64,000 nucleotides of DNA, taken from NCBI RefSeq assembly GCF_036231355.1, contig NZ_CP109496.1, forward strand, positions 62,001-126,000, read 5' to 3'. Shown here piece after piece: positions 24,996 to 34,067 of this stretch; the stretch's first letter is position 1, and the number at the start of each line of letters is the position of its first letter. The notes below the pieces were generated by a model. The model saw only the letters and a program-made list of their open reading frames with translations. It was not told where the DNA came from and did not search any database. A program made the translations under genes and the position numbers. This stretch comes from Streptomyces sp. NBC_01431 (GTDB taxonomy: Bacteria > Actinomycetota > Actinomycetes > Streptomycetales > Streptomycetaceae).

Positions 24996-25719
24996 ACCAC
25001 CCTCGAACACCGGCACCAGGTCCACGGCCTGCTCGACCAAGGCGTGAGCCTGCTCGCATGCGCCCGCCGCCTCCAACTTGCCCTGAACACTGTCAAACGC
25101 TATGCCCGAGCCGAGAAGCCCGAGCGCATGCTCCGCGTCCCCAAGTACCGGGCCAGCCTGGTCGATCCCTACCGCGAGCACCTACGCAAACGCCGAACTG
25201 ATGACCCCCGGCGTCCCCGTCAGGCACCTCTTCGAAGAAATCAAGTCCCTCGGCTTCACCGGCTGCCTCAACCTCCTGCACAAAACCATCAAACAAGGAC
25301 GTGCGGACGCCCACCGCAGCCACATCTCCCCGCGCAGGCTTGCCCGGATGCTGCTGACCCGGCCCAACAACCTCAAAGCCGAGCAGCAGGAGCTCCTGGC
25401 CAAGCTCACCGCCGCCTGCCCCGAGATAACTCAACTGGCCACCAATATCCGGGACTTCGACTCACTCCTTACGCCGCACGCCGGCAACGCCGACGCGCTT
25501 GTGAGCTGGATCGCCCAGGTCCGAGCGGCCGACCTGCCCCAGCTGCATGCCTTTACCCGGGGCCTGGACCGGGACATCGACGCCGTGATCGCCGGACTCA
25601 CGCTTCCGTACAGCAACGGCCCCACCGAGGGCGTCAACACCAAGACCAAACGGATCGCGCGCCAGATGCACGGGCGAGCCGGCTTCACGCTCCTCCGGCA
25701 TCGCATCCTCCTCGGATGA
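24996..25719 (+). pseudogene. ISL3-family transposase, C-terminal part, frameshifted
   Basis: Frame one reads LEHRHQVHGLLDQGVSLLAC, LNTVKRYARAEKPERMLRVP and DPYREHLRKRR; after a shift near 25195 frame two continues with PVRHLFEEIKSLGF, PRRLARMLLTRPNNL, AQVRAADLPQLHAFTRGLDR, then LTLPYSNGPTEGVNTKTKRI and FTLLRHRILLG. This is the HTH-insert plus C-terminal half of an ISL3-type DDE transposase, with the final Glu present in PTEGVN. The N-terminal zinc finger and first catalytic Asp are missing. An ISL3-like end (GTGAGACAGGGC) follows at ~25745. Confidence 0.85.
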
Positions 25720-25753
25720 CAGCACTCTCCGTCACCACCGGAAGTGAGACAGG

Positions 25754-25774
25754 GCCGTCTATTGGACACTCCCC
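25754..25774. repeat. Orphan IS256 terminal sequence
   Basis: A 21-bp sequence (GTCTATTGGACACTCCCC core) identical to the right end of the IS256 copy at 27184-27204, same orientation, adjoining the ISL3-type end. Probably a leftover from an earlier IS256 insertion or deletion. Confidence 0.6.
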
Positions 25775-25817
25775 GCATGTGTCCTTGACCAGGAAGCCAC
25801 CGTGTAGGACCTGGCGC

Positions 25818-27203
25818 GGGTCTGTCCAGTCAACGGCTGATCTTGGTTGTTGAGGTTCAGTGGCTGGTGGTGGGGGTGAGGCGCCCTTCGAAGGCGATCT
25901 GGAAGGCGTTCAGGGGTGCCTTCCAGCGCATCGTCCAGCGGCGCCGGCCCTTGCCGGTCGGATCCAGGCTCATCAGCGCCATATAGACGCACTTCAACGC
26001 GGCGCCCTCCGACGGGAAGTGGCCGCGAGCCCGCACCGCCTTGCGGATCCTGGCGTTCACGCTCTCAATCGCGTTCGTCGAACAGATCACCTTGCGGATC
26101 TCGACGTCGAAGGACAGGAAGGGCACCATCTCTGCCCAGGCATCGGACCACAGCTTGATCACGGCCGGATACTTACTGCCCCAGTTCTCGGAGAACTCCA
26201 GGAACCGCTCGGTCGCGGCAGCCTCGCTCGGCGCGGTGTAGACGGGCTTCAAATCCTTCGCGACCTTGTCCCAGTCCTGACGGGCGCAGTAGCGGATGCT
26301 ATTGCGAATCAAGTGAACGATGCACGTCTGCACCACAGTTCGGGGCCAGACCGTCTCGACCGCGTCCGGCAGGCCCTTCAACCCGTCACGGACGAGCATC
26401 AGGACATCTTCCACTCCGCGATTCTTCAGCTCCGTGAAGACCTGGAGCCAGTGCTTGGCACCCTCGCCACCATCGCCCGCCCAGATCCCGAGGATGTCAC
26501 GGGTGCCCTCGACAGTGACTGCCATCGCGACATAGATCGGCCTGTTAGCGACCTTGCCATCGCGAATCTTCACGTTGATGGCGTCCACGAAGACCACCGG
26601 ATAGACGCGATCCAGCGGACGAGACTGCCATTCCGCCATGCCTTCCATCACCGCGTCGGTAATCGTGGAGATGGTCTGCTTGGATACCTCCGCCCCGTAT
26701 ACCTCGGCGAGATGAGCCGATATCTCCCCGTGCGTCAGCCCCTTCGCGGACAGCGAGAGCACCATCTCGTCCACGCCGGTCAGCCGGCGCTGCCGCTTCT
26801 TCACGAGCTGCGGCTCGAAGGTGCTGGCAGTGTCACGGGGCACCTTCACCTCGACAGGCCCGACGTCGGTCAACACCGTCTTCGAACGGGTGCCGTTACG
26901 GGAGTTGCCGCTGTTCCGGCCTGCTGCGTCGTACTTGTCATAGCCGACGTGATCGGTGATCTCGCCCTCCAGGGCGGACTCGAGCACCCGCTTGGTCAGC
27001 TGCTGCAACAGCCCTCCCTCACCGGTCAACTGCAGCCCGTCCGTCCGGGCGCGGTCGACCAGCATCGAGATCAACTGCTCGTCCGACACGGCCTCCGCGG
27101 CCGACTCAACGACCGACTCCTCCACGGCCTCGTGCTCGGTGATGCTCTCGCTCATTTCAGGCGTCTCCTTGATCATCGGATCCGCCGTCTATTGGACACT
27201 CCC
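25818..27203 (-). mobile_element. Complete IS256-family element (1386 bp)
   Basis: Imperfect 25-bp terminal inverted repeats at 25818-25842 and 27179-27203 (19 of 25 positions match) enclose one transposase gene. The flanks carry an 8-bp direct repeat CCTGGCGC at 25810-25817 and 27204-27211, the target duplication expected for this family. Intact ends and gene suggest recent insertion. Confidence 0.9.
25857..27155 (-). CDS. IS256-family (mutator-type) transposase (432 aa)
   Basis: Full-length mutator transposase with DDE residues in context: first Asp in VVFVDAINVKIRDGK, second in LMLVRDGLKGLPDAV, Glu in CSTNAIESVNARIRKA. The family motif WAGDGGEGAKHWLQVFTELK is intact. The start at MSESITEH is supported by AAGGAG 9 bp upstream; an in-frame ATG seven codons earlier exists. 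Catalyses copy-out/paste-in movement of the element. No frame damage seen. Confidence 0.95.
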   Translation of the reverse strand: MSESITEHEAVEESVVESAAEAVSDEQLISMLVDRARTDGLQLTGEGGLLQQLTKRVLESALEGEITDHVGYDKYDAAGRNSGNSRNGTRSKTVLTDVGPVEVKVPRDTASTFEPQLVKKRQRRLTGVDEMVLSLSAKGLTHGEISAHLAEVYGAEVSKQTISTITDAVMEGMAEWQSRPLDRVYPVVFVDAINVKIRDGKVANRPIYVAMAVTVEGTRDILGIWAGDGGEGAKHWLQVFTELKNRGVEDVLMLVRDGLKGLPDAVETVWPRTVVQTCIVHLIRNSIRYCARQDWDKVAKDLKPVYTAPSEAAATERFLEFSENWGSKYPAVIKLWSDAWAEMVPFLSFDVEIRKVICSTNAIESVNARIRKAVRARGHFPSEGAALKCVYMALMSLDPTGKGRRRWTMRWKAPLNAFQIAFEGRLTPTTSH

Positions 27204-27300
27204 CCTGGCGCATCGTGAGTGTGGAGTGGACGTCATCCCTGCGACCGGGCAGCCTCCATTTGCGCCGAGGGGAGGTGTGGCGGCCTTGGCGGTGAGTCGC

Positions 27301-27687
27301 TTACTGCAGATCGGTCGGGAGGAGATCCTTGGCCGTAACCCTGAAGAATGCGAGCCTTTCACGCTCTTCATTTATCAACTCAAGGATTTCGTAAGCGTAT
27401 GCGCCGGCGTCGATATTCCTTCCCGAGGAAATTTCCTCGTAGAGGAGCCATGAACCACCCTGGACGATGCGCAGGCATTCATCTGCAACATCATCCTGTT
27501 CACCCGTGACTAGTGCGGCGAGAACCATCATGAGCTCTCGATGGTGTCGTGCAGGCACTCCATCTGCCAGGGCGGCCATGATCATGGAAGTCGTGGCGAC
27601 AGCGGGCTCCATGAGGTTCGACTGAACGTACGCGTGACCGTCCACCCAGCCTTCACCCTCTTGCGTCTGGGACGGGCCGTTGAGCAT
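27301..27687 (-). pseudogene. Hypothetical gene truncated at its 5' end by an ISL3 fragment
   Basis: Protein-like frame GWVDGHAYVQSNLMEPAVAT, HHRELMMVLAALVTGEQDDV, ADECLRIVQGGSWLLYEEIS and AYAYEILELINEERERLAFF, ending at 27301. The first ATG (27687) lies exactly at the junction with ISL3 sequence and has no ribosome site, so the original N-terminus is probably lost. A 128-residue product could still be made. Function unknown. Confidence 0.6.
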
Positions 27688-27689
27688 GG

Positions 27690-27913
27690 CGAGGAAGTGG
27701 ATCGCCGACGCCGAGCAGGACACCCTGGTTCCACTGACATCCTTCGCCCGCAACCTCCGGCGTGATCTCGACGCCGTCCGCAACGGTCTGACCCTGTCGC
27801 ACAGTTCCGGCGCCGTCGAGGGCAACGTCAACCGGCTGAAGATGCTGAAACGTCAGATGTTCGGCCAGGCCGGCCTCGATCTCCTTCGCAAACGTGTCCT
27901 GCTGGCACGATGA
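27690..27913 (+). pseudogene. ISL3-family transposase C-terminal fragment
   Basis: KWIADAEQDTLVPLTSFARN, LRRDLDAVRNGLTLSHSSGA and VEGNVNRLKMLKRQMFGQAG followed by LDLLRKRVLLAR: the last ~75 residues of an ISL3 transposase with its final Glu (AVEGNVN). It differs from the 24996 fragment, so it comes from another element. An ISL3-like end follows to ~27950. Confidence 0.85.
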
Positions 27914-27950
27914 GCCCGGACCACTCGGATCACAAGATCGTCGACAGAAC

Positions 27951-28374
27951 CAAGATTCGCGACGGCCAGGTCGCGAACAGGCCGGTCTATGTCGTCATGG
28001 CCGTCACGGCCGAGGGCACCCGCGACATCCTCGGCATCTGGGCCGGAGACGGTGGTGAGGGAGCGAAGTACTGGCTGCACGTCTTCACCGAGCTGAAGAA
28101 CCGCGGCTTGGACGACGTGCTGATGCTGGTCTGCGATGGTCTCAAGGGCCTGCCGGACGCGGTGGAGGCCGTCTGGCCTCGCACGATTGTTCAAACATGT
28201 GTCGTTCACCTGCTGCGGAACAGCTTCCGTTACGCGGCCCGCCAGGACTGGGACAAGGTCGCCAGGGCACTCAAGCCCGTCTACACAGCACCCAGCGAGG
28301 ACGCGGCGACCGAGCGGTTCCTGGATTTCCAGGAGACCTGGGGCTCCAAGTATCCGGCGATCGTGAAGCTGTGG
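27951..28374 (+). pseudogene. IS256 transposase, 5' piece of a split copy
   Basis: Reads KIRDGQVANRPVYVVMAVTA, WAGDGGEGAKYWLHVFTELK, LMLVCDGLKGLPDAVEAVWP, RQDWDKVARALKPVYTAPSE and GSKYPAIVKLW, then stops matching exactly where the serine-recombinase element begins. The N-terminal ~180 residues are missing, replaced by the ISL3 end. The rest of the gene is at 30873-31161. Confidence 0.9.
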
Positions 28375-28384
28375 GAAGTCGGCT

Positions 28385-30427
28385 TCATACTGCCTGTCCT
28401 GTCTCGTAGATGGGGTTTGTGTGCGTGAGGTGCGAGGAGGTCGCGACCCGGGTGCGCCAGTACTTCTCGACCTCGCTGTTCCATGGGATGCACCAGCGTC
28501 GGTGGCGTGCCTGGCGGGCGGTCATCTCGCCGCTGCGGAGCCAGGGATAGATCGTGGCCTCGTGGATGCCGAGGATGCGTGCGGCCTGTGGCACCGTGAT
28601 CTCGCCGGGGCCTGTGGGGTCGTTGCGTTTGGAGCCGATCGCGTGCTGCTGACGGATGTGCCGGACCGAGGCGACGGTGAAGGGACGGCACTTGCCTGTG
28701 GTGAAGCCGAGTGTGTTGAGGTGCTCAGCGATCTCGGCATCGCTGCGGGTATCCAGGAGTTCACGGACGATCTCGACAGCTCGGGTGGGATTGCGGTTGG
28801 TCCGCCGGTCGCAGGTGATCTCGTCAGTGGCGCCGGTGTGCCAGCGGATGCCGATGTGGGCTCGGGTGTCGTCGACATGTCGCACGGTCACGTCCGCGAT
28901 CAAGGTCCGCAGCAGACGCTTGCGGTCCTTGGCCGTGGTGGTCGGCGCTTCCCACAATGTGGGCAGATCGCGGGCGAGTTGTTGCAGTTGTGCGGGCTCG
29001 GGCAGGGCAGGCTCGGAGGTGATCAGGTCGGCGAGTGCGGCCTCGGCTTGGTTCAGGGCCGTGAGCTTGGCCTTCCAGCGGGACTCGAGCGAGCGGGCGA
29101 CCAGCCGGTTCTCCGGCTCGACCTGGCTGAACGCACGCTCGGCGCGGTCGGCTTCGTAGCGGGCGCGTTCGACGGCGAGTTCGGCTGCCCGGTGCGAGCG
29201 TTGGTGTCGGTGGTGGACCTCGTCGGCCGAGGCCAGAGCCAGGTGGACCTGCTCGGGAGTCAGCGCGGCCAGCAGCAGTCGGGCCACCTGCCCGTCGACG
29301 GCCGAGGCGGCGATTGAGTGGCAGCCCGGGGTGCTGACCGCGTCGCTGCGTGAGCGGGTGCAGACGTAGTCCGGGGTGTTGTCCGCGCGCCGGTAGCTGG
29401 TGTTCATGGGGAAGCCGCACGAACCGCAGAAGATGACGCCCCGACACAGCGGCGGGCCTTCGCGCGGCGGTCGTGCCCCGGTGCTGGTGCGGTTCGCGGC
29501 CAGTTTCGCCTCGATCCGCAGGTAGTGCTGCCAGGAGATATAGCCCTCGTGGTGTTCAGGGATCAGAGCGGCCCACTGATCGCGAGGACGTCGGTTGACC
29601 GTGTTGACCACGGTGCCGTCGGGCCGCACCCGGCGCGTGCTTGTCGTGCGGCCGAAGACGTACGCACCTGCATAGACAGGGTTCTTCAGTACGGCGGCGG
29701 CCCGTCCGTGCGTGAGCCGGCCCCAGCCGAGGCGTCCGTCCCACACCCCAGTGTCCCGGCGCGGGAAGCGGCGGCCCGAGAAAGCGCGGACCACTCCGAG
29801 TGCGGAACCATGCTGGTCGAACAGCGTGAAGATGTCGGCGACCGCGGCCCGGACCTCCTCGTCCGGGTCGATGACGATGCGGCTGTCTGCGTCGTGGACC
29901 AGTCCGACCGGCAGCGGCAGCCGCAGGTCGCCGCGTTCGGCCGCGGCCCGGCGGGCGCCGTGCAGACGCCCGGCCAGGATGTGCAGTTCGGCCTCGCTCA
30001 TCGTGGACTTCAGCCCCAGCACCAGCCTGTCGTTGAAATCGCCCAGGTCATAGACGCCGTCGCCGTCGATCAGGAGGGTGTCGGTCAGGCGCGCGAACTC
30101 CAGCAGCCGACCGAACTCGGCCGACGAACGCGCGAGCCGGGACACCTCCAGACCGAAGACCGCACCGATCTCCCCGAGGCACACCCGGGCCACCAGCTGC
30201 TGGAATCCGGCCCGCAGGCCGGAGAACCGGCCCGAGACCCCCAGATCCGTGTCGACGACCGTGATGTCCGACTCGGCCCAACCCAGCTGCCGTGCCCGCT
30301 CGGCCAGTGCGTACTGCCGGGCCGTCGACTCGGTGTTCTCCCGCACCTGCAGCAGCGTCGACTGCCTCACATAGATCAACGCGAGCCGAGACCGGTGCGA
30401 GGAGGTGATCTTCTGGGAGCCACTCAT
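28385..30427 (-). CDS. Large serine recombinase (680 aa)
   Basis: The resolvase domain begins LALIYVRQSTLLQV with catalytic Ser23, then FGLEVSRLARSSAEFGRLLE and YDLGDFNDRLVLGLKSTMSE. A recombinase domain follows (LTHGRAAAVLKNPVYAGAYV), then a zinc ribbon (CRGVIFCGSCGFPMNTSYRR, YVCTRSR...PGC), a coiled coil rich in Arg/Glu, and a C-terminal MerR-like HTH (ITVPQAARILGIHEATIYPW). All key parts are present, so it may be active. Start at the ATG of MSGSQKITSS with GGGGAGG 9 bp upstream. It probably catalyses excision and insertion of its own element. Confidence 0.93.
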   Translation of the reverse strand: MSGSQKITSSHRSRLALIYVRQSTLLQVRENTESTARQYALAERARQLGWAESDITVVDTDLGVSGRFSGLRAGFQQLVARVCLGEIGAVFGLEVSRLARSSAEFGRLLEFARLTDTLLIDGDGVYDLGDFNDRLVLGLKSTMSEAELHILAGRLHGARRAAAERGDLRLPLPVGLVHDADSRIVIDPDEEVRAAVADIFTLFDQHGSALGVVRAFSGRRFPRRDTGVWDGRLGWGRLTHGRAAAVLKNPVYAGAYVFGRTTSTRRVRPDGTVVNTVNRRPRDQWAALIPEHHEGYISWQHYLRIEAKLAANRTSTGARPPREGPPLCRGVIFCGSCGFPMNTSYRRADNTPDYVCTRSRSDAVSTPGCHSIAASAVDGQVARLLLAALTPEQVHLALASADEVHHRHQRSHRAAELAVERARYEADRAERAFSQVEPENRLVARSLESRWKAKLTALNQAEAALADLITSEPALPEPAQLQQLARDLPTLWEAPTTTAKDRKRLLRTLIADVTVRHVDDTRAHIGIRWHTGATDEITCDRRTNRNPTRAVEIVRELLDTRSDAEIAEHLNTLGFTTGKCRPFTVASVRHIRQQHAIGSKRNDPTGPGEITVPQAARILGIHEATIYPWLRSGEMTARQARHRRWCIPWNSEVEKYWRTRVATSSHLTHTNPIYETGQAV

Positions 30428-30566
30428 GCCCATCGACCTCCCCACGCAGGGCCGATTCGACCATGTTCGCGATCAACAGCGTGGCAGTACGGTCCCAGCC
30501 CTCGACACCTGGCACCGTCCGTCACCCCCAACTGGGCACCCGCCGGCACCACGCGTGGACTGCCCC

Positions 30567-30821
30567 TCACGACGGTCCTCCGCCACCCGGCTCACCGCAA
30601 CGGCTCATCAGGGCATTCACCAGCGCAGACAGCGCGCCGAGCCCGTCAGCGGCGAGCCGGTTCTCACCCGGATCCGGGACGCGATCCGTCCACGCCTGCG
30701 GCAGCGTCACCGTCATCCCGTCACCGGCCGTGCACACGAAGACGAGCCCGCCCCCGCGACGCACCGACCGACACACCCGCACCCGGCGCCCCGACCACGG
30801 GTGAAACGGATGGGTGACCAT
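30567..30821 (-). CDS. DUF5372-like protein (84 aa) of the recombinase element
   Basis: MVTHPFHPWSGRRVRVCRSV then GGGLVFVCTAGDGMTVTLPQ and AWTDRVPDPGENRLAADGLG. The VTHPFHPxxGR start and the LPxxWTD motif are those I associate with DUF5372 proteins encoded beside serine recombinases. Role unknown; co-occurrence suggests an accessory for element movement. Confidence 0.72.
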   Translation of the reverse strand: MVTHPFHPWSGRRVRVCRSVRRGGGLVFVCTAGDGMTVTLPQAWTDRVPDPGENRLAADGLGALSALVNALMSRCGEPGGGGPS

Positions 30822-30872
30822 CAGCGAATCTGCAGAAACATCACGAACAGGGGCACTGTGCTGTGTCCTCTG

Positions 30873-31161
30873 GTCGGACGCCTGGGCCGAGTTCGTGCCC
30901 TTCCTCTCCTTCGACGTCGAGATCCGCAAGGTCATCTGCTCGACGAACGCGATCGAGAGCGTCAACGCACGGATACGCAAGGCCGAACGTGCCCGCGGCC
31001 ACTTCCCGTCGGAGACCGCAGCCCTCAAATGCGTCTACATGGCGCTGATGAGCCTCGACCCCACAGGCAAGGGTCGCAAGAGGTGGACCATGCGCTGGAA
31101 GGCCCCCCTGAACGCCTTCCAGATCACCTTCGAGGGCCGGCTCGCCCCGGCCAACAACTGA
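30873..31161 (+). pseudogene. IS256 transposase, 3' piece of the split copy
   Basis: Continues the 27951 fragment: SDAWAEFVPFLSFDVEIRKV, CSTNAIESVNARIRKAERAR and LDPTGKGRKRWTMRWKAPLN to the stop after LAPANN. The catalytic Glu (NAIESVN) is intact. The element's right terminal repeat follows at 31176-31200. Confidence 0.92.
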
Positions 31162-31175
31162 ACCCCAACAACCTA

Positions 31176-31200
31176 GATCAGCCGTTTAATTGACACTCCC
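31176..31200. repeat. IS256 terminal inverted repeat (split copy)
   Basis: GATCAGCCGTTTAATTGACA followed by CTCCC matches the inverted repeat of the complete IS256 copy (25818-25842) in reverse orientation. Its mate on the left is lost. Confidence 0.75.
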
Positions 31201-31202
31201 AA

Positions 31203-31625
31203 CGAACAGCGGGCCCTAGATCTGCGCTGCTCGTCATGGACCGGGTGACGCTGGATCCTCCGTGGCGCGGGCATGGCTTGGCGGCCGTACTCGCCTGTGA
31301 GGCGATTAGCCGGCTCATGGTCGGCTGCCGGGCCGTCGCATGTTCTCCGGGGGTCACCGACCTCAGCAGTCAGCGTCTGACGGACCGGTCCGAGTGGGAC
31401 CGCGTGAACGTCAAGATCGCCCGGGGTTGGCAGAGCCTTGGGTTCCGCCACTACCAGGGGACGGTTTACCTCCTCTCTCCGGTCTCCCAGGTCCTGGAGG
31501 AACAGCGTGATGTGTTGCGTCGGCGGCTCGCTGAACTCGGCGCATCCTGGCGGGCGGCGCAGCCCGTGGCCCCGCAGTGGTTGGTTCACCGCTGCAGTCG
31601 ACAGATGCAGAGGCCGCAGGTGTAA
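31203..31625 (+). pseudogene. GNAT-like acetyltransferase, N-terminus removed by IS256
   Basis: An open frame begins right at the IS end and reads LLVMDRVTLDPPWRGHGLAA, VLACEAISRLMVGCRAVACS, NVKIARGWQSLGFRHYQGTV and YLLSPVSQVLEEQRDVL. DPPWRGHGLAAVLACEAI is the acetyl-CoA-binding loop and helix of GNAT proteins. The earlier β-strands are missing. ATG 31236 could start a 129-residue product, but it would be an incomplete domain. Confidence 0.65.
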
Positions 31626-31784
31626 GAGGGCGGAATCGCAGTTGTCCGTTGCCATCTAACCGAGTTGCATGGACGGCGAATGCAGTCCGACGGCTACTGG
31701 TTCAGCCCTCGGATGCGCGGCGACACCGTCACTGGCCAGTGCGATGCCGCTACGCGAGTGGGTTCGGCGGAGGATGCGATCCCG

Positions 31785-32321
31785 TCAGTCGCCGGTCGCA
31801 CGGGACAGCGCTTCGGTGACCATGCGGGTGGCGAAGTCGGGGTCGTTGGTGAGCCGGTTGATGTGCTCCGCGAGCAGGAGGGCGGTGGCTTCCAGAGGAG
31901 TCATCTCCTCCGCAGTCCAGTGGCCATACTGTTTGCGCCACAGACTGGGGCTCAGGCCGGTGCCGGCAGCGACGAGCAGGCCGGCCATGGTGGGGATGGC
32001 CTCGGGGCGGACACTCTTGCGCATCATGCGCATCGTGGCCACGAGGCTGGGCACCACATACTCGATGACGTCCTTGTCCTGGGCTTCGTGGGCCTCCCGC
32101 AGCCACTTCATGAACATGAAGATGAGCGTGCACGCGCCGTCCAGCAGGTCATCGGCCCCCTTGGGGCCCAGCGACGCGGTGAACTGGTTGATGAGCTGCC
32201 GCTGTTCAGGGTCGGTCTCGGTCCTGCCGTCGTGGACGCCTTTGAGTCGAGAGTCGATCGCCATGAGCGCTGCGCCCACATCACCGGCGGGAGCGTGTTG
32301 GGGGTCGCAGGACGATGACAC
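31785..32321 (-). CDS. Hypothetical protein (178 aa)
   Basis: GTG 32321 has a strong GAGGAGGG 5 bp upstream. All-helical soluble protein with RQLINQFTASLGPKGADDLL, TLIFMFMKWLREAHEAQDKD, VATMRMMRKSVRPEAIPTMA and EMTPLEATALLLAEHINRLT. No catalytic motif or named family recognised. Single gene; both neighbours are on the other strand. Confidence 0.72.
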   Translation of the reverse strand: MSSSCDPQHAPAGDVGAALMAIDSRLKGVHDGRTETDPEQRQLINQFTASLGPKGADDLLDGACTLIFMFMKWLREAHEAQDKDVIEYVVPSLVATMRMMRKSVRPEAIPTMAGLLVAAGTGLSPSLWRKQYGHWTAEEMTPLEATALLLAEHINRLTNDPDFATRMVTEALSRATGD

Positions 32322-32703
32322 AGGAACCCTCCTCAGATGACCGCGGCGGGTAGCGCAGCGTGTCAGCACAGTAGACCGCCGAGAAGGCGGGCGTCTGGCG
32401 AATCCCAGCCCACTCGGGGCGGCCTTGGGCGGCGACGGCTAGGTTCGCGGTCAAACGCCTCGTTTGGATGACAGAGCGACTGGCTTCGCTCGGGCAGCTC
32501 GGTCGGGGGCGTCGGCTTGGTCTTCGTCATCGCCCTGGGCCCGGCCTCGTGCTGATGCTGGTCATGCAGCGCCGCAGCCCGGCCCTCTTCCGCGGCGAGG
32601 CGCTGCGCGTCCACGCCGGCTCTGGTGGCCGAGGCTGAACCGCTCCCTCCGGCCCCCCGGCGCGGGTGCCGGACGCCGCACATGGGGTCATCATGGGAGC
32701 GTG
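32322..32703. other. Gap between divergent genes
   Basis: Frames on both strands are compositionally open but have no family likeness. No clear promoter found. Confidence 0.4.
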
Positions 32704-33639
32704 ATGGAGCTGTTCCCGCCGATGCCGCTGATGGAGTGGCGGGATACCAAGGAGACGCTGCACCGCTTCGCCCAGATCGTCGGCAAGATCCGCCTGGCGG
32801 CGAGCGCCCGGCGCAACCACTGGTGGAACGTCCCGTTTCATGTCACGGGGCGCGGCATCACCACGCGTCCGATGGGTCAGGTCGACGGGAATCCGATCTT
32901 CACGATCGATTTCGACTTCGTCGATCACCGGCTCATCGTCGCGACGCTGGACGGCGAAGAGCGGTCCTTCCCGCTTCCGGGCCAGTCCGTCGCGTCCTTC
33001 CACGACGCGACCCTGGCCGCTCTGGCCGCACTGGGGGTCCGGGTGGACATCGCCATTCCCAGGCCCTTCGACCTGCCCGACGCAGGCCGGCCGTTCGCCG
33101 AGGACACCGAGCACGCGACCTACGATCCCGTGGCCGCCAATCGCTACTGGCGGGTCCTGAGCCAGGTGGCGTGCGTGCTGGAGGAGTTCGCGGCGGGCTA
33201 CTCGGGAAAGAACAGTCCGGTGCACCACTTCTGGCATACCTTCGACATCGCCCACAGCCGGTTCTCCGGGCGACGGATCGACCAGCCCCGGCAGGCCGAC
33301 CCCGTTACCCGTGAGGCGTACTCCCAGGAAGTGATCAGCTTCGGCTTCTGGTTCGGCGACGACACCTTCACCGAGCCCGCCTTCTACTCCTACACCGCCC
33401 CCGAGCCCGCCGGCCTGGCCGGGGAGCCGCTCAGCCCCACGTCCGCGCGGTGGGTCGCGCGCGGCGACAGCCACCTGGCCGTGCTGAGCTACGACGCGGC
33501 CCGCGTCGAGACCGATCCCCGTGCCGCCGTCCTCGCCTTCTACGAAAGCGCCTACCGGGCCGGGGCCGGACGCGCCGGCTGGGACATCGCGGCGCTCGCG
33601 TGCCCCGGAGGCGTCACGGACCCGGTCCGGCAGATCTGA
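32704..33639 (+). CDS. DUF5996 family protein (311 aa)
   Basis: Shows the DUF5996 pattern along its whole length: WRDTKETLHRFAQIVGKIRL, NHWWNVPFHVTGRGITTRPM, FTIDFDFVDHRLIVATLDGE, SGKNSPVHHFWHTFDIAHSR, REAYSQEVISFGFWFGD, AFYSYTAPEPAGLAGEPL. Normal length for the family, no truncation. Biochemical activity of the family is not established; several conserved His and Trp suggest a binding pocket. GGGAG precedes the ATG. Confidence 0.9.
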   Translation: MELFPPMPLMEWRDTKETLHRFAQIVGKIRLAASARRNHWWNVPFHVTGRGITTRPMGQVDGNPIFTIDFDFVDHRLIVATLDGEERSFPLPGQSVASFHDATLAALAALGVRVDIAIPRPFDLPDAGRPFAEDTEHATYDPVAANRYWRVLSQVACVLEEFAAGYSGKNSPVHHFWHTFDIAHSRFSGRRIDQPRQADPVTREAYSQEVISFGFWFGDDTFTEPAFYSYTAPEPAGLAGEPLSPTSARWVARGDSHLAVLSYDAARVETDPRAAVLAFYESAYRAGAGRAGWDIAALACPGGVTDPVRQI

Positions 33640-33672
33640 CTCCCGGACCGGAGGTCCAACGATCGAGCGCGG

Positions 33673-34032
33673 TCAGTGGAGCTGCCGCTCCCAGTCCCCA
33701 GGGACTTTGTCCCGGGGGCCCGGAGTGGACTGCGAGGCCGGGTGCGCGGTGGGCGGGGCCAGCTCCGGCCCCTCGAAGTACTGATCGGTCTCGATGTTCC
33801 AGAACCAGTCCTCACCCGGTTCGAAGCTGGTCAGCAGGGGGTGTCCGGCCTGGCGCGCGTGCTTCGTGCCATGCTGCGCGGGCGAGGAGTCGCAGCATCC
33901 GATGTGCCCGCAGGCGGCGCAACGCCGCAGGTGGAACCACCACCCCGGTCCGTCCCCCGCCAAGCACTCCACGCACCCGGTTCCGCTGGGCGTCGCGGTC
34001 GGATCGAGACCTGGGATCTGCTGGTGTGCCAT
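33673..34032 (-). CDS. UBP-type zinc-finger protein (119 aa)
   Basis: The Cys/His pattern CVECLAGDGPGWWFHLRRCA, ACGHIGCCDSSPAQHGTKHA and RQAGHPLLTSFEPGEDWFW is the UBP-type zinc finger (three zinc sites) found stand-alone in actinobacteria. Ends in a Pro-rich tail. GAGAGG lies 9 bp before the ATG. Next gene upstream (VOC) is 35 bp away on the same strand, so the two are probably co-transcribed. Ligand in bacteria unknown. Confidence 0.9.
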   Translation of the reverse strand: MAHQQIPGLDPTATPSGTGCVECLAGDGPGWWFHLRRCAACGHIGCCDSSPAQHGTKHARQAGHPLLTSFEPGEDWFWNIETDQYFEGPELAPPTAHPASQSTPGPRDKVPGDWERQLH

Positions 34033-34067
34033 GAGGGATACCTCTCTCGTGAGGCGCCGTTCAGCGG

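Larger units (their letters stand above)
28375..30872 (-). mobile_element. Serine-recombinase element (about 2.5 kb) inserted in IS256
   Basis: The IS256 reading ...PAIVKLW | SDAWAEFVPF... is interrupted here. Removing ~2.5 kb restores it, with only TGG shared at the two junctions, fitting serine recombination with a 2-bp crossover and no long target duplication. Contents: a large serine recombinase and a DUF5372-type gene, both minus strand. Exact ends are uncertain by 1-3 bp. Confidence 0.8.
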
